DNA from: DATAFF01 sp036265615
GTDB lineage: Bacteria; Pseudomonadota; Alphaproteobacteria; Rhizobiales; Aestuariivirgaceae
NCBI GenBank assembly: GCA_036265615.1
Contig: DATAOT010000185.1
Coordinates: forward strand, 1-32,775
Length of the DNA stretch: 32,775 bases
Reading direction: 5' to 3'
Shown here: in pieces, positions 1 to 7,286 of the stretch
Layout of the letters: every line of letters starts with the position of its first letter
Position numbering within the stretch: position 1 is the stretch's first letter
Translations under genes and position numbers: made by a program
The notes under the pieces: model-generated
What the model saw: the letters and a program-made list of their open reading frames with translations, nothing else
Told to the model about the DNA's origin: nothing
Databases searched by the model: none

Positions 1-1
1 C

Positions 2-361
2 ATGGCGAGAATTCTGCTGGCCGAGGATGACGAGGACATGCGCCGATTCCTGGTCAAGGCGCTGGTCAAGGCGGGGCATGACGTCTCGTCCTTCTCGGAG
101 GGCTTGTCGGCCTTCGAGGAGTTGAAGGGGGCGGCATTCGATCTGCTGCTCACCGACATCGTCATGCCGGAAATGGACGGGATCGAATTGGCGAGGCGCG
201 CCGCCGAGCTCGATCCCGGGCTCAAGATCATGTTCATCACCGGTTTTGCGGCGGTGGCGCTTCATCCCGATTCACGGGCGCCCAAGGAAGCCAAGGTCCT
301 GTCGAAGCCGTTCCATCTGCGCGACCTCGTCGCCGAGGTGGAGCGGATGATGGCCGCCTGA
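2..361 (+). CDS. cpdR: CpdR-type single-domain response regulator
   Basis: This is a stand-alone receiver domain of 119 residues with no output domain. The acidic pocket is E8-D9-D10, the phosphoacceptor is D52 (in TDIVMPEMDG), the switch Thr is T80 and the conserved Lys is K102 (SKPF). In alphaproteobacteria CpdR is controlled by the CckA-ChpT phosphorelay; in its unphosphorylated form it directs ClpXP to degrade cell-cycle proteins. Length and the early MARILLAEDDE match that family well. The ATG is at base 2, so the ribosome binding site and promoter lie outside the window. A tRNA gene follows 69 bp downstream. A different single-domain receiver such as DivK is less likely, because the motifs around the phosphorylation site and the C-terminus fit CpdR better. 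A CtrA-type box occurs later in the window. Confidence 0.88.
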   Translation: MARILLAEDDEDMRRFLVKALVKAGHDVSSFSEGLSAFEELKGAAFDLLLTDIVMPEMDGIELARRAAELDPGLKIMFITGFAAVALHPDSRAPKEAKVLSKPFHLRDLVAEVERMMAA

Positions 362-388
362 CGCGCGGCACCTTCAGGTCGTCAAGCC

Positions 389-417
389 TTGCACCACCGC
401 AGCGATCCCGATATATC
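389..417 (+). promoter_or_regulatory. Candidate sigma-70-type promoter of tRNA-Val
   Basis: A -35 element TTGCAC (389-394) is separated by exactly 17 bp from a -10 element TATATC (412-417). The expected start of transcription is near 424, a few bases before the mature tRNA 5' end at 431. The spacing and position make it a good promoter for the tRNA, independent of cpdR. Confidence 0.6.
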
Positions 418-430
418 CACGAGTTCCCCC

Positions 431-505
<75 letters not shown>

Positions 506-581
506 TTGTATTCCAAGCCATTTCAAAGATTTCGAATGCGCGCCTCTTTCTGAGAACGATTGCGATCACTGGAGGGATGCT

Positions 582-1730
582 GTGTCGATCCACCAAGAGC
601 CTGATGCGCTTGCGATAAGCCGCCGCAATGTCATTTGTGGCGGAGGGTCGGCCGTGTTCAGTGCCCTGGTCGCTTCGTTGCTTAATGGCAGCAGCCCGGC
701 ACGCGCCATGCCGCTGGCTGGAACAGTGCCGGAGGTCGACGCTCTGGACGTGCGGGTGGTGATCGACAGCTACCAGTTTGCGGTGGCGCCAGGCAGAAAA
801 ACGGACGACGTCGATATTCAGCATTTCGGTTGGGGAATTGGCGACAAGCCGCCTGACCGGACCCTGATCAGCGAGTTTGGTCTCTCGATGCATGTCCGGT
901 CGCGCCGTGCGGCGGAGACCCGAAACATCCTGGTCGACTTCGGATACACGCCGGAGGCGCTGATCAACAATGTCGATCTCCTCCGCATCGATCCATCGGC
1001 ACTCGATGCTCTCGTGCTGAGCCATGGGCATTATGATCACTTTGGGGGACTGGTCGGTTTCCTGCGGCATCATGGCGACAAGCTGAAACCCAAGCTCCCC
1101 TTCTATATCGGCGGCGAGGATTGCTTTTGCGCACGTGAATGGATCGCCCCGCCAGTCCATGGAAATTTCGGTGTGCTCGACCGGCAGGCGCTCGAGAAGG
1201 CGAAACTTGCGGTAACATATGCCGAGGGACCATCACTGCTGGCTGACCACGGCTTCACCACCGGCCAGATCGGCTTGAACAGCTTTGAGAAGCTGCTGTC
1301 TCCGACAGCGATGAAGGTTGGCGTCGATCACGGTCTTGGCTGCTATGCCGACAAGCTGCCCGAAACCGAGCGAACGAAAACCGTCGTACCCGATCAGTTC
1401 CGGCATGAGATCGCGACTGCTTTCAATCTGAAAGGTCGCGGCCTTGTCGTGCTGACTTCCTGCAGCCATCGCGGGGTGGTGAACGCAATCAAGCAGGCCC
1501 AGGCAGCATCGGGAGTTGGCAAGGTGCATGCGGTGATCGGGGGGTTTCACCTCGCGCCATACAAGGACGACTATGTCCGCCAGACAATCGAGGAACTGAA
1601 GCAGATCGGCATGGATTACGTCATCCCTCTGCACTGCACTGGTGAGCCGTTTTTCCTGATGGCCAGGGCTGAGATGCCAACTAAATTATTGCGTTCCTAT
1701 ACGGGCACACGATTCGTGTTCGGGTCGTGA
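582..1730 (+). CDS. Tat-exported metallo-beta-lactamase-fold hydrolase
   Basis: The 382-residue protein starts at a GTG with GGAGGG at 571-576, five bases upstream; an ATG at 577 is in another frame. The N-terminus carries a twin-arginine signal (SRRNVI at 13-18, then a small hydrophobic stretch and an ARA-type cleavage region near 40-42), so it is probably exported folded to the periplasm. The zinc-binding motif HGHYDH is at 148-153; further metal-site candidates are SCSHRG (293-298), GGFHLA (320-325) and HC (351-352). The overall pattern resembles the metal-dependent hydrolases related to 7,8-dihydropterin-6-methyl-(ribofuranosyl)aminobenzene-phosphate synthase. The substrate is unknown. 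The gene lies just after tRNA-Val and 61 bp before a triple-RidA gene on the same strand, so the two may be co-transcribed. Confidence 0.85.
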   Translation: MSIHQEPDALAISRRNVICGGGSAVFSALVASLLNGSSPARAMPLAGTVPEVDALDVRVVIDSYQFAVAPGRKTDDVDIQHFGWGIGDKPPDRTLISEFGLSMHVRSRRAAETRNILVDFGYTPEALINNVDLLRIDPSALDALVLSHGHYDHFGGLVGFLRHHGDKLKPKLPFYIGGEDCFCAREWIAPPVHGNFGVLDRQALEKAKLAVTYAEGPSLLADHGFTTGQIGLNSFEKLLSPTAMKVGVDHGLGCYADKLPETERTKTVVPDQFRHEIATAFNLKGRGLVVLTSCSHRGVVNAIKQAQAASGVGKVHAVIGGFHLAPYKDDYVRQTIEELKQIGMDYVIPLHCTGEPFFLMARAEMPTKLLRSYTGTRFVFGS

Positions 1731-1791
1731 GTAGCCGTTCCTCCGCACCGCCGGCGCTCGCCAGGCTCGCGACGGCGCGGCATTGCCCTGA

Positions 1792-2877
1792 ATGACACGG
1801 CGCTTCGTTCCTTTCGGCCGTGATTGGCGCATGGGCATCGAGGTGCCGTATTCGCTGGCGGTGCTCGATCACGGCTGCCTGTGGAGCTGCGGCCAGTGCC
1901 CGCTCGACCGCGATGCAAGGGTGCTGTTTCCCGGCAAGTTGAGGAACCAGCTCGAGCTCATCGCCGGACGGATCGGCGATGAGCTCGCGCGCTGCGGCCT
2001 TGCGCCCGACCGGCTCGGCAAGCTTGTGGCCTATGCGGCAATGGACGCAGCGACGCCGCTGGATGCCGTCGAGCCCATGCTGCGGAAATCGCTCAAGCCG
2101 GTGCCGCTGGTTCTGACCATCGGCGTTCCTCAATTCTATTATCCCGGCATGATGGTCGAGATCGACGTGCATGGTGCAACGGACGGTCCACCAACCGCGG
2201 AAACGCATCGACCGCATCACGGCGCACAGGCCAGCGTGGTCGCGTTCGGCGGGATCGTTCACCTGAGGCTGGTGCTTGATCCGGGCGCCGACTTATCGCG
2301 GCTGAGAGGCCTGGTTCAGGATCTGCTCAAGGGCTTCGAAGCGTCGCTCGATGCAGTCGTCTCGGCGCATCTCTTTCTCGCTGCCGATGCCGCCGCCACG
2401 GCACGAACAGAGACCGCCACCGCCGTGCTCGGCGCCGATCCCGGTGCGGCAGTCCTTGCCATGCTGCCGCATGGAGCGGCAGCGGTCGTCGACATCATCG
2501 CGGAAGCGGGCGCGACCGGCTCAACCGGTCTCGTCGTCTCGAATGGGGTGTCCCTCGTCGAGCGCCGGGCTGGCAAGGCGCTCGGCCTTGCAGCGCGCTG
2601 GACAGGTCCGCAGCAGCCGCCGGCGGCGGCCACCCGGTGCATCATGGAAGTCCTATCCCATCGTCTTGCCGCGCATGGGTTCCGCTTCGCCGATGTGGTG
2701 AAGCAGCAAACGTATTATGTCGGCGCGGCCAGCGAAAAGGATCTTCATGCGAATATGACAATCCGTAACGCATATTACGCGCGACCGGGCCCGGCCTCGA
2801 CGGGGCTCGCCGTCCACGGCTTCCTCGATCCGAACTGCCGGATCACGGTTGAGGTGCTCGCAAGCAGGCGGTCGTGA
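1792..2877 (+). CDS. Protein with three tandem RidA-like (YjgF/YER057c/UK114) domains
   Basis: The 361-residue protein appears to hold three RidA-type domains in a row. Domain 1 (about 15-128) has the typical core SCGQCPLD and ends with MVEIDVHG. Domain 2 (about 143-245) is degenerate and ends VVDIIAEAG. Domain 3 (about 247-357) has the pattern NAYYARPGPAST and ends RITVEVLA. Ordinary RidA proteins are about 130 residues and form trimers, so this may be a covalent pseudo-trimer. The catalytic Arg of true imine deaminases, expected in a PAR(S/T) motif, is replaced: domain 3 reads PAST and domain 1 reads PVPLVL. It is therefore probably not a canonical deaminase and may bind a small ligand. No clear Shine-Dalgarno sequence precedes the ATG. 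Its 3' end overlaps the oppositely transcribed DUF2147 gene by about 100 bp. Confidence 0.75.
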   Translation: MTRRFVPFGRDWRMGIEVPYSLAVLDHGCLWSCGQCPLDRDARVLFPGKLRNQLELIAGRIGDELARCGLAPDRLGKLVAYAAMDAATPLDAVEPMLRKSLKPVPLVLTIGVPQFYYPGMMVEIDVHGATDGPPTAETHRPHHGAQASVVAFGGIVHLRLVLDPGADLSRLRGLVQDLLKGFEASLDAVVSAHLFLAADAAATARTETATAVLGADPGAAVLAMLPHGAAAVVDIIAEAGATGSTGLVVSNGVSLVERRAGKALGLAARWTGPQQPPAAATRCIMEVLSHRLAAHGFRFADVVKQQTYYVGAASEKDLHANMTIRNAYYARPGPASTGLAVHGFLDPNCRITVEVLASRRS

Positions 2878-3287
2878 CCGCCTGACCGGCCCTGGCTTTC
2901 GACACGCGGCCAGATCTGGGTGCGGCAGAAGATCAGGAGACAGCCCTCGACTTCCATCTGATCGCTGCTCGGCCGCAGATAGACGCTGTAGGTGCGGCCG
3001 TCCTGGAGGTTGTAGACCTTGCCCTCCCATTGACCATGGCGGTTCGAGGAGGGTCGAAGCTCGGACAGGAGCTGGAGCCCGATGATCGATGGCAGACCCT
3101 TGCTGCTCGCCTCCTTCGCCTCAGCCTCGGAAATCCAGACGATCTTGCCGCACAGGACCTCGCCGCAGTGGTCGATCTTGACGTGAATGCGCCCGTCCCC
3201 CGCCGACCACAGGCCGAGCGGACCGGCGGCGTTCGCAGGGTTGGGCAGAAGCCCGAGGACAAAAGCCAATCCAATGATCTTTCGCAT
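2775..3287 (-). CDS. Secreted DUF2147-family protein
   Basis: The 170-residue product begins with a Sec signal peptide (MRKIIGLAFVLGLLPNPANA, cleavage after A20 or A21). The mature part has the DUF2147 pattern: GLWSAGDGRIHVKI near 25-38, CGEVLCGKIVW at 41-51, GKVYNLQDGRTY at 89-100 and a terminal GC...CRTQIWPRV. Four cysteines (41, 46, 116, 121) could form disulfides. The ATG at 3287 was chosen because AGGTGAG lies about seven bases upstream and the signal peptide starts there; an ATG at 3305 is also in frame. The family normally ends near CRTQ-W-RV, so the last 40 residues form an unusual tail that lies partly antisense to the triple-RidA gene. The function of DUF2147 is unknown; a periplasmic location is likely. 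Confidence 0.8.
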   Translation of the reverse strand: MRKIIGLAFVLGLLPNPANAAGPLGLWSAGDGRIHVKIDHCGEVLCGKIVWISEAEAKEASSKGLPSIIGLQLLSELRPSSNRHGQWEGKVYNLQDGRTYSVYLRPSSDQMEVEGCLLIFCRTQIWPRVESQGRSGGHDRLLASTSTVIRQFGSRKPWTASPVEAGPGRA

Positions 3288-3430
3288 GATGCTCACCTTC
3301 TCCATAAACGCGGGCGCAGTGCCGACCGACGAGCCCAGCACTGGCAAGCATTTCGTTGCCGTGCTGATATCCTGCCAGAGGGACGCGGGTCGCGCCGGCG
3401 GCCTCGACCGAGATCGGAGCCGCATCCGAC

Positions 3431-4606
3431 ATGCCGACAGCACTGGGCGGAACAGCGAACGCCCGCATCGTCCGCTCGTCCGGCACCATCGGCTGCTACC
3501 TGGTGCTGGCCTTCTTCACGTTCATGCTGACGCTTCAGGGCACGATCGCACCGTTCCTCAAGACGGATCTCAACCTCAGCTATCGGACCGTCGGCCTGCA
3601 TGCCAGCGCCATCGCGATCGGCGCAATCCTGGTCGGCCTGCTCGGCGAGCGGGCGGTCAGACGACACGGCCGGCGCCGGGTGCTCATGCTGGGCGTGTTC
3701 GGCTGCATGGCCGGCGCGGTGCTGCTGGCTGTCGCACCCGGGCCGGCCGTCAGCATCGCCGGCTGCGCCTTGATCGGCATTGGCGGCAGCTTCCTCCCGA
3801 CCATCGCGTTCGCCATCCTTGCGGATCTTCACGGCGCGCGGCGCAGCCTCGTCATCAACGAAGCTGCCGCCTTGAACTACGCCTTTGCCATGCTGGCGCC
3901 GCTGCTTACGGGATTTTGCGTGTGGCTCACCCTCGGCTGGCGGGGAGCGGTGCTGATCAGCGCCGCGATCGGCGGCATGGTCGTCCTCGCATGTCGCGGG
4001 ATCGCGCTGCCGGAGGCCACCGTTCAGCCGGCGCAATCGCCAACGGTGCGGCTGCCGCGGGCGTTCTGGCTGTTCTGGTGCGCCCAGACCTTTGCCATCG
4101 CCATCGAATATTCGATCCTCCTCTGGGCGAGCGAGTTTCTCGAGCGGGTGATCGGGCTCGACAAGGCAGCAGCCGCGTCGGGCGCAGCGGCCTTCGTGCT
4201 GGGCATGTTCATCGGGCGGGCATCGGGCAATCTGTAGGCCCGGATCATCGCGGCGCCACCGCTGCTGGTCGTCCAACTTGCAATCACTCTTGCCGGCTTT
4301 CTGATCTATTGGGGGGCGAGCCAGCCCGGCGTCGCGATCGGCGGACTTTTCATTCTCGGGACTGGCGTGTCGCTGCTCTTCCCGCTCACCGTCAGCCTCG
4401 CCCTCGGCGCCGCCGGGCCGGCCAGCGATGCTGCAAGCGCCCGCTCGACGATCGCCCTCGGGGTGGCGCTCCTCACGATGCCGGTGATGCTCGGCGCGCT
4501 CGCCGATCATGCCGGCCTACGCAATGCCCATTGGCTCGTGCCGATCCTGATACTCGCAACGCTCGTTGCGTTCGGGTTCGGCCAGATGCTCGACAGAGGC
4601 CACTGA
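3431..4606 (+). pseudogene. MFS transporter interrupted by an in-frame TAG
   Basis: A major-facilitator transporter reads from ATG 3431 as hydrophobic helices, with the cytoplasmic loop motif GERAVRRHGRRR after helix 2. At 4235-4237 a TAG follows FIGRASGNL. The same frame then continues without interruption (ARIIAAPPLLV, then VSLLFPLTVSLALGAAG, ending FGQMLDRGH) to a TGA at 4606. The joined frame is about 391 codons, the usual size of a 12-helix MFS protein, whereas the part before the TAG (268 residues) would hold only about seven or eight helices. A CAG, TGG or AAG codon would restore it with one base change. It could be a recent pseudogene, a sequencing error, or a suppressed amber codon. 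The gene diverges from DUF2147 across a 143-bp spacer. The substrate cannot be predicted. Confidence 0.8.
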
Positions 4607-4617
4607 TACCGCTCGGT

Positions 4618-4641
4618 GGGCCAGCCGGTGCTGGCTGGCCC
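4618..4641. other. Perfect 9-bp inverted repeat between convergent genes
   Basis: GGGCCAGCC (4618-4626) and GGCTGGCCC (4633-4641) form a perfect stem with a six-base loop, between the end of the MFS gene (4606) and the end of the opposing Gly/Tyr-rich gene (4654). It could stop transcription from both sides, but there is no T-tract on either strand, so termination is only a guess. Confidence 0.4.
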
Positions 4642-4653
4642 CCGAAGCCTCGA

Positions 4654-4989
4654 TCACCACCAGCGGCGCTTTTGCCACCTGCAGACGCGCACGCCGCGGT
4701 ACCAAGTCGAGCGACAATAGCCGTAGCGGGGATGATAATAGCGGTCGTAGTAACCGGGATTGTAGTAGTAGCCGGGTCCCACCCAGCCGATGCCAAATCC
4801 GGGAGCGACATAGCCCCCGCCATAGCCCGGCCCGACATAGCCCCCGCCATAGCCCGGCCCGACATAGGGTCCCGGACCAACCCAACCTCCGATGCCGGGT
4901 GCGATAATGACTTTGGCAGCATCAGCCGTGCCTGCCAGGGGGACCATCAGACTGCCCAACAGCGCAGTGGCCAAAAGGATCTTGCGCAT
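4654..4989 (-). CDS. Small secreted Gly/Tyr/Pro-rich repeat protein
   Basis: The 111-residue product starts with a clear Sec signal peptide (MRKILLATALLGSLMVPLAG, then TADAA). The mature part has near repeats of the type VGPGYGGGY, then a Tyr-rich stretch (GYYYNPGYYDRYYHP) and a basic, Cys-containing tail (YCRSTWYRGVRVCRW) ending in RRWW. Similar short Gly/Tyr-rich exported proteins are common in Hyphomicrobiales; their function is unknown. The start at 4989 was chosen because the signal peptide begins there. The gene is convergent with the broken MFS gene and has no obvious partner. Cell-envelope association is plausible but is inference. Confidence 0.72.
   Translation of the reverse strand: MRKILLATALLGSLMVPLAGTADAAKVIIAPGIGGWVGPGPYVGPGYGGGYVGPGYGGGYVAPGFGIGWVGPGYYYNPGYYDRYYHPRYGYCRSTWYRGVRVCRWQKRRWW
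4810..4863 (-). repeat. Two exact 27-bp tandem copies
   Basis: The block 4810-4836 is repeated without change at 4837-4863, encoding VGPGYGGGY twice in the exported Gly/Tyr-rich protein. Exact identity at synonymous positions points to recent duplication, and such arrays can change length by slippage. Confidence 0.9.
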
Positions 4990-5169
4990 ATCTCGATCTG
5001 TCCTCGTGCTTTGCGCCGGCACACACCCTCTCCGATGCACCGGCTATTCCTCGTGCCGCGATGCAACTCTACCATGGGCCTCAGAACGACGCGACGGCTT
5101 TCCGGATTGCGCCAAAGCTCTTGAAATTATGGGTTAATATCTGGAAAAAAGCCGACACTTCCGAGGCGG

Positions 5170-5442
5170 TCAGGCCCGCCGGGCGCGAGGGACAAGACGG
5201 TCGCCCGAGGTGCTCGGCTGACCCTGCTTGCGGGCGCGCTCGAAATGGCAGCCGTAAAGGCGGCAGGAGCGGGCGCGGGCCGCAAGCTGACGTTCCGCCT
5301 TGGCAAGAAGGCGGGTGAGCCTTTCGACATCGGCCCTGAGCACATCGCGTTCGAGCATCACCTTGAGCAGGCCCTGCTCGGTCAGATCCACATTTTCGTT
5401 CATGTCGACACCAAACCACTGACGCCCACCGGCACCGGACAT
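5170..5442 (-). CDS. Small coiled-coil protein translationally coupled to the HTH gene
   Basis: The product is 90 residues if it starts at the ATG at 5442, which shares its A with the stop codon of the upstream HTH gene (TGATG). That is the classic layout for translational re-initiation, so it is preferred over the ATG at 5469, which would overlap the HTH gene by 28 bp. Residues about 20-58 form an amphipathic helix rich in Leu, Glu and Arg (LLKVMLERDVLRADVERLTRL fits a coiled coil; longest run shown is part of it). The C-terminus is basic with two cysteines. No family is recognised. Coupling suggests that it is made in proportion to the HTH protein and may bind it, since both have coiled-coil segments. 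Confidence 0.6.
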   Translation of the reverse strand: MSGAGGRQWFGVDMNENVDLTEQGLLKVMLERDVLRADVERLTRLLAKAERQLAARARSCRLYGCHFERARKQGQPSTSGDRLVPRARRA

Positions 5443-5939
5443 CAAGACATCTGGTTGCTGCGTTTCCATGTCGCAAGCAGCCGGTCACCCAGGCGCTGCC
5501 AAAGCTGCCGGCGCGGAGGCGGCAGGCCGTCCGGGCTGCGCATCTCGCCTTGGTTGCGCAGCGCCCGTGCCGCCATCGCCTCGCCGGCAAAGGTGAGGAG
5601 CTGGGTCGTCAGATCGGCGATGCGTTCGCGCTCCCGATAGGCATCGAGGTCGCGCTCGGCGGCCAGCGTCTGGGCCTTGGCGAGTTCCTCCTTCAGGGTT
5701 GTGACGTGCTGCTCGAGAGCAGCGATCAGGGCGGCGGTCGTACCCTGTTCGTCCGGCCGGTCGACCGGCCGCGGGCGGTGTGCCGCCGCAGCCTCTTCCA
5801 CATCGACCAGGACGCGTGCCTTGCCATCCTCGCCACGCTGGCGCTGCCAGCGAGCGCGGATGGCCTTCTGGCGCGCTGCCTCAGGGGAAATTCCGAGATG
5901 CTCGGCAAGCTCAGCGTAACTGACCCAGACTGCGGCCAT
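5442..5939 (-). CDS. HTH and coiled-coil DNA-binding-like protein
   Basis: The 165-residue protein has an N-terminal helix-turn-helix (about 5-32, YAELAEHLGISPEAARQKAI), a Pro/Arg/Asp-rich linker (55-66) and a long predicted coiled coil (about 70-118). It ends in a basic region. Similar architectures occur in small hypothetical regulators and replication-associated proteins of Hyphomicrobiales; no precise function is claimed. The ATG at 5939 is preceded by AGGAGGT four bases upstream, a strong ribosome binding site. A perfect CtrA-type box lies about 59 bp upstream of the start. A coupled small gene follows directly. Confidence 0.65.
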   Translation of the reverse strand: MAAVWVSYAELAEHLGISPEAARQKAIRARWQRQRGEDGKARVLVDVEEAAAAHRPRPVDRPDEQGTTAALIAALEQHVTTLKEELAKAQTLAAERDLDAYRERERIADLTTQLLTFAGEAMAARALRNQGEMRSPDGLPPPRRQLWQRLGDRLLATWKRSNQMS

Positions 5940-5997
5940 GAGGACCTCCTCAGCCGTTCGCCGGAATCACCGTCCGTACAGGCGTAGAACAATTCGG

Positions 5998-6012
5998 TTA
6001 ACAAATCGTTAA
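5998..6012 (-). promoter_or_regulatory. Candidate CtrA binding site (TTAA-N7-TTAAC)
   Basis: On the minus strand the sequence reads TTAA-CGATTTG-TTAAC, an exact match to the alphaproteobacterial CtrA consensus TTAA-N7-TTAAC; the final C pairs with 5997. It lies about 59 bp upstream of the HTH gene start at 5939, a normal place for an activator or repressor at a promoter. The zinc-ribbon gene on the other side starts 117 bp away, so it could be regulated as well. Confidence 0.6.
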
Positions 6013-6128
6013 ACGAACAATGATTCGTCCCTGAAATGCCCCCGGACATGTGTTGCAGAAGGGTTGGGGGCTTCCTATCTAGTTGAAAAGCCGATCGAAC
6101 ACGGTCGGTTCATGATCAGGATTGCTGT

Positions 6129-6335
6129 ATGACCACTCATCGGGATCGCACCCGCGCCCGCAAAGCGGAAAACCTCCCGGAAATCGACTTGGAAGAGAAG
6201 TCCCACTTGGAAGAGAGGTCCCAGGCCAAGAAGCGGCGCTGCCTCATCTGCGACAGTTCCTTCGACAGCTTCGGACCCGGCAACCGCATTTGCCCGACCT
6301 GCAAGTCGAGCGCCCGGTGGAAGACCGGATGGTGA
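6129..6335 (+). CDS. Small zinc-ribbon protein
   Basis: The 68-residue product has a charged, probably disordered N-terminal half and a C-terminal zinc ribbon with two CxxC pairs: C38/C41 (RRCLICD) and C55/C58 (ICPTCKS). The 13 residues between the pairs are typical of very short treble-clef or ribbon folds. The end is basic (ARWKTGW). Small ribbons of this type are common in alphaproteobacteria, without known function; nucleic-acid binding is possible. The ORF could also be read in another frame from 6122, but the CxxC pattern supports this one. An 18-bp tandem duplication lies in the disordered half. Regulation may be shared with the divergent HTH gene. Confidence 0.7.
   Translation: MTTHRDRTRARKAENLPEIDLEEKSHLEERSQAKKRRCLICDSSFDSFGPGNRICPTCKSSARWKTGW
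6188..6223 (+). repeat. 18-bp tandem duplication inside the zinc-ribbon gene
   Basis: Bases 6188-6205 and 6206-6223 are the same except for one A-to-G change (CTTGGAAGAGAAGTCCCA against the G variant). They encode LEEKSH and LEERSQ, adding six residues to the flexible N-terminal half. Confidence 0.85.
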
Positions 6336-6428
6336 TGTCCTTCCCCATTTAAGGGAAGCGCGCTGTTCCTATCGGTTCAAATTGCCCTGCCCGGCCAAGG
6401 CGGGATGGTGCCGTGCGCCCTCGACTTG

Positions 6429-6446
6429 GCAACCACATGTGGTTGC
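6429..6446. other. Perfect 18-bp palindrome in a convergent intergenic region
   Basis: GCAACCACATGTGGTTGC is fully self-complementary. It lies in the 174-bp gap between the ends of the zinc-ribbon gene (6335) and the opposing DUF1428 gene (6510). There is no T-tract, so it is not a standard terminator. It could be bound by a dimeric protein, although the site is not upstream of any gene start seen here. The rest of the gap shows nothing recognisable. Confidence 0.5.
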
Positions 6447-6509
6447 AGACCATCGCCGCCGGCGTGTCGGCCCACCGGGGCGGCCGCTCAAACATCCGCG
6501 AAAGGGTCT

Positions 6510-6869
6510 TCAGAGCTCGACCAGCACCTCGAAACCGCCGAAGAACATGCGCTTCGCGTCGAACGGCATGGACTTTACGTCGAGGCCGGCAATGCGGGGG
6601 TCCTTCATGACCTGCTCGTTGACCTTGTCGCGGTGGGCGCGCGACTCATAGACGATCCAGGAAAAGACTACGGTCTCATCGGGCTTCAGCTTCACGGCTT
6701 GCGGAAACGAGGTGACCTCTCCCGGCTTGACGTCCTCGGCGATGCATTCGACGAAATGAATTGCCCCATATTCCTTCCAGATCCTGCCGGCCTCCTCCGC
6801 CATGCGGCGATAGGCATCGACCTTGTCCTTGGGAACCGGGACGACAAATCCATCGACATATTTTCCCAT
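6510..6869 (-). CDS. DUF1428 (YbaA-like) protein
   Basis: The 119-residue protein matches the DUF1428 family over its whole length: MGKYVDGFVVPVPKDKVDAY at the start, AGRIWKEYGAIHFVECIAED near 27-46, and KSMPFDAKRMFFGGFEVLVE at the end. The fold is related to ferredoxin-like dimeric alpha/beta-barrel proteins. No enzymatic function is established. The ATG at 6869 was chosen because the family starts there and AGGAG lies about eight bases upstream; the frame stays open further upstream, but that part has no family similarity. Its neighbours, a zinc-ribbon protein and an unknown small protein, give no clue to its role. The 204 bp upstream (6870-7073) show no further gene. Confidence 0.85.
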   Translation of the reverse strand: MGKYVDGFVVPVPKDKVDAYRRMAEEAGRIWKEYGAIHFVECIAEDVKPGEVTSFPQAVKLKPDETVVFSWIVYESRAHRDKVNEQVMKDPRIAGLDVKSMPFDAKRMFFGGFEVLVEL

Positions 6870-7073
6870 GTCATGCTCCTTGAGAATCAAATCGGGACAG
6901 GACCTCGTTGCAAGGACGCAGCCGCACAAAGCCTGCCGACAGAGCCTGCTTCATTCTTTTGACACCTTTGTGGATCATCACCTCGCGCGGGGTCGGGTGA
7001 GTTTGGTGCTTGTGCCAGCAACCGACGCAGTTGGCATCGACCAGCTGCCTCTCCAGGCATCGGGAGCCGAGAC

Positions 7074-7283
7074 ATGAAGCCGAGTTTTTCCCCAACGACG
7101 CGAGATCTGCAGGCCGTCTCGAACGAGGCCTGGGACGAGTTCGCGGCGAGCGCCCCCGGCGGCATCGATCTTGTGGCAGAGGCATCGCTGCGGCGGCTGA
7201 TGTCGACGCGCATCAGGAAGGCGGCGGCAATGGGGGAAGTCGACCGCCAGGTCTTGCGGGCCAGCGCTTTGGCCGGGCTCTAG
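7074..7283 (+). CDS. Small hypothetical protein
   Basis: The frame encodes 69 residues, with GGGAG about seven bases before the ATG. The product is soluble, mostly helical and mildly charged (EAWDEFAASAPGG, then LRRLMSTRIRKAAAMGEVDRQVL). No family is recognised. It is convergent with the FMN dehydrogenase gene, the two stop codons lying only a few bases apart (7283 and 7287). The plausible ribosome binding site and the lack of a better ORF on either strand support it, but it may not be real. Confidence 0.4.
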   Translation: MKPSFSPTTRDLQAVSNEAWDEFAASAPGGIDLVAEASLRRLMSTRIRKAAAMGEVDRQVLRASALAGL

Positions 7284-7286
7284 TCG

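Noticed and set aside
4618..4641. Inverted repeat considered as an intrinsic terminator
   Set aside because: There is no T-tract on either strand, so it is listed only as an inverted repeat.
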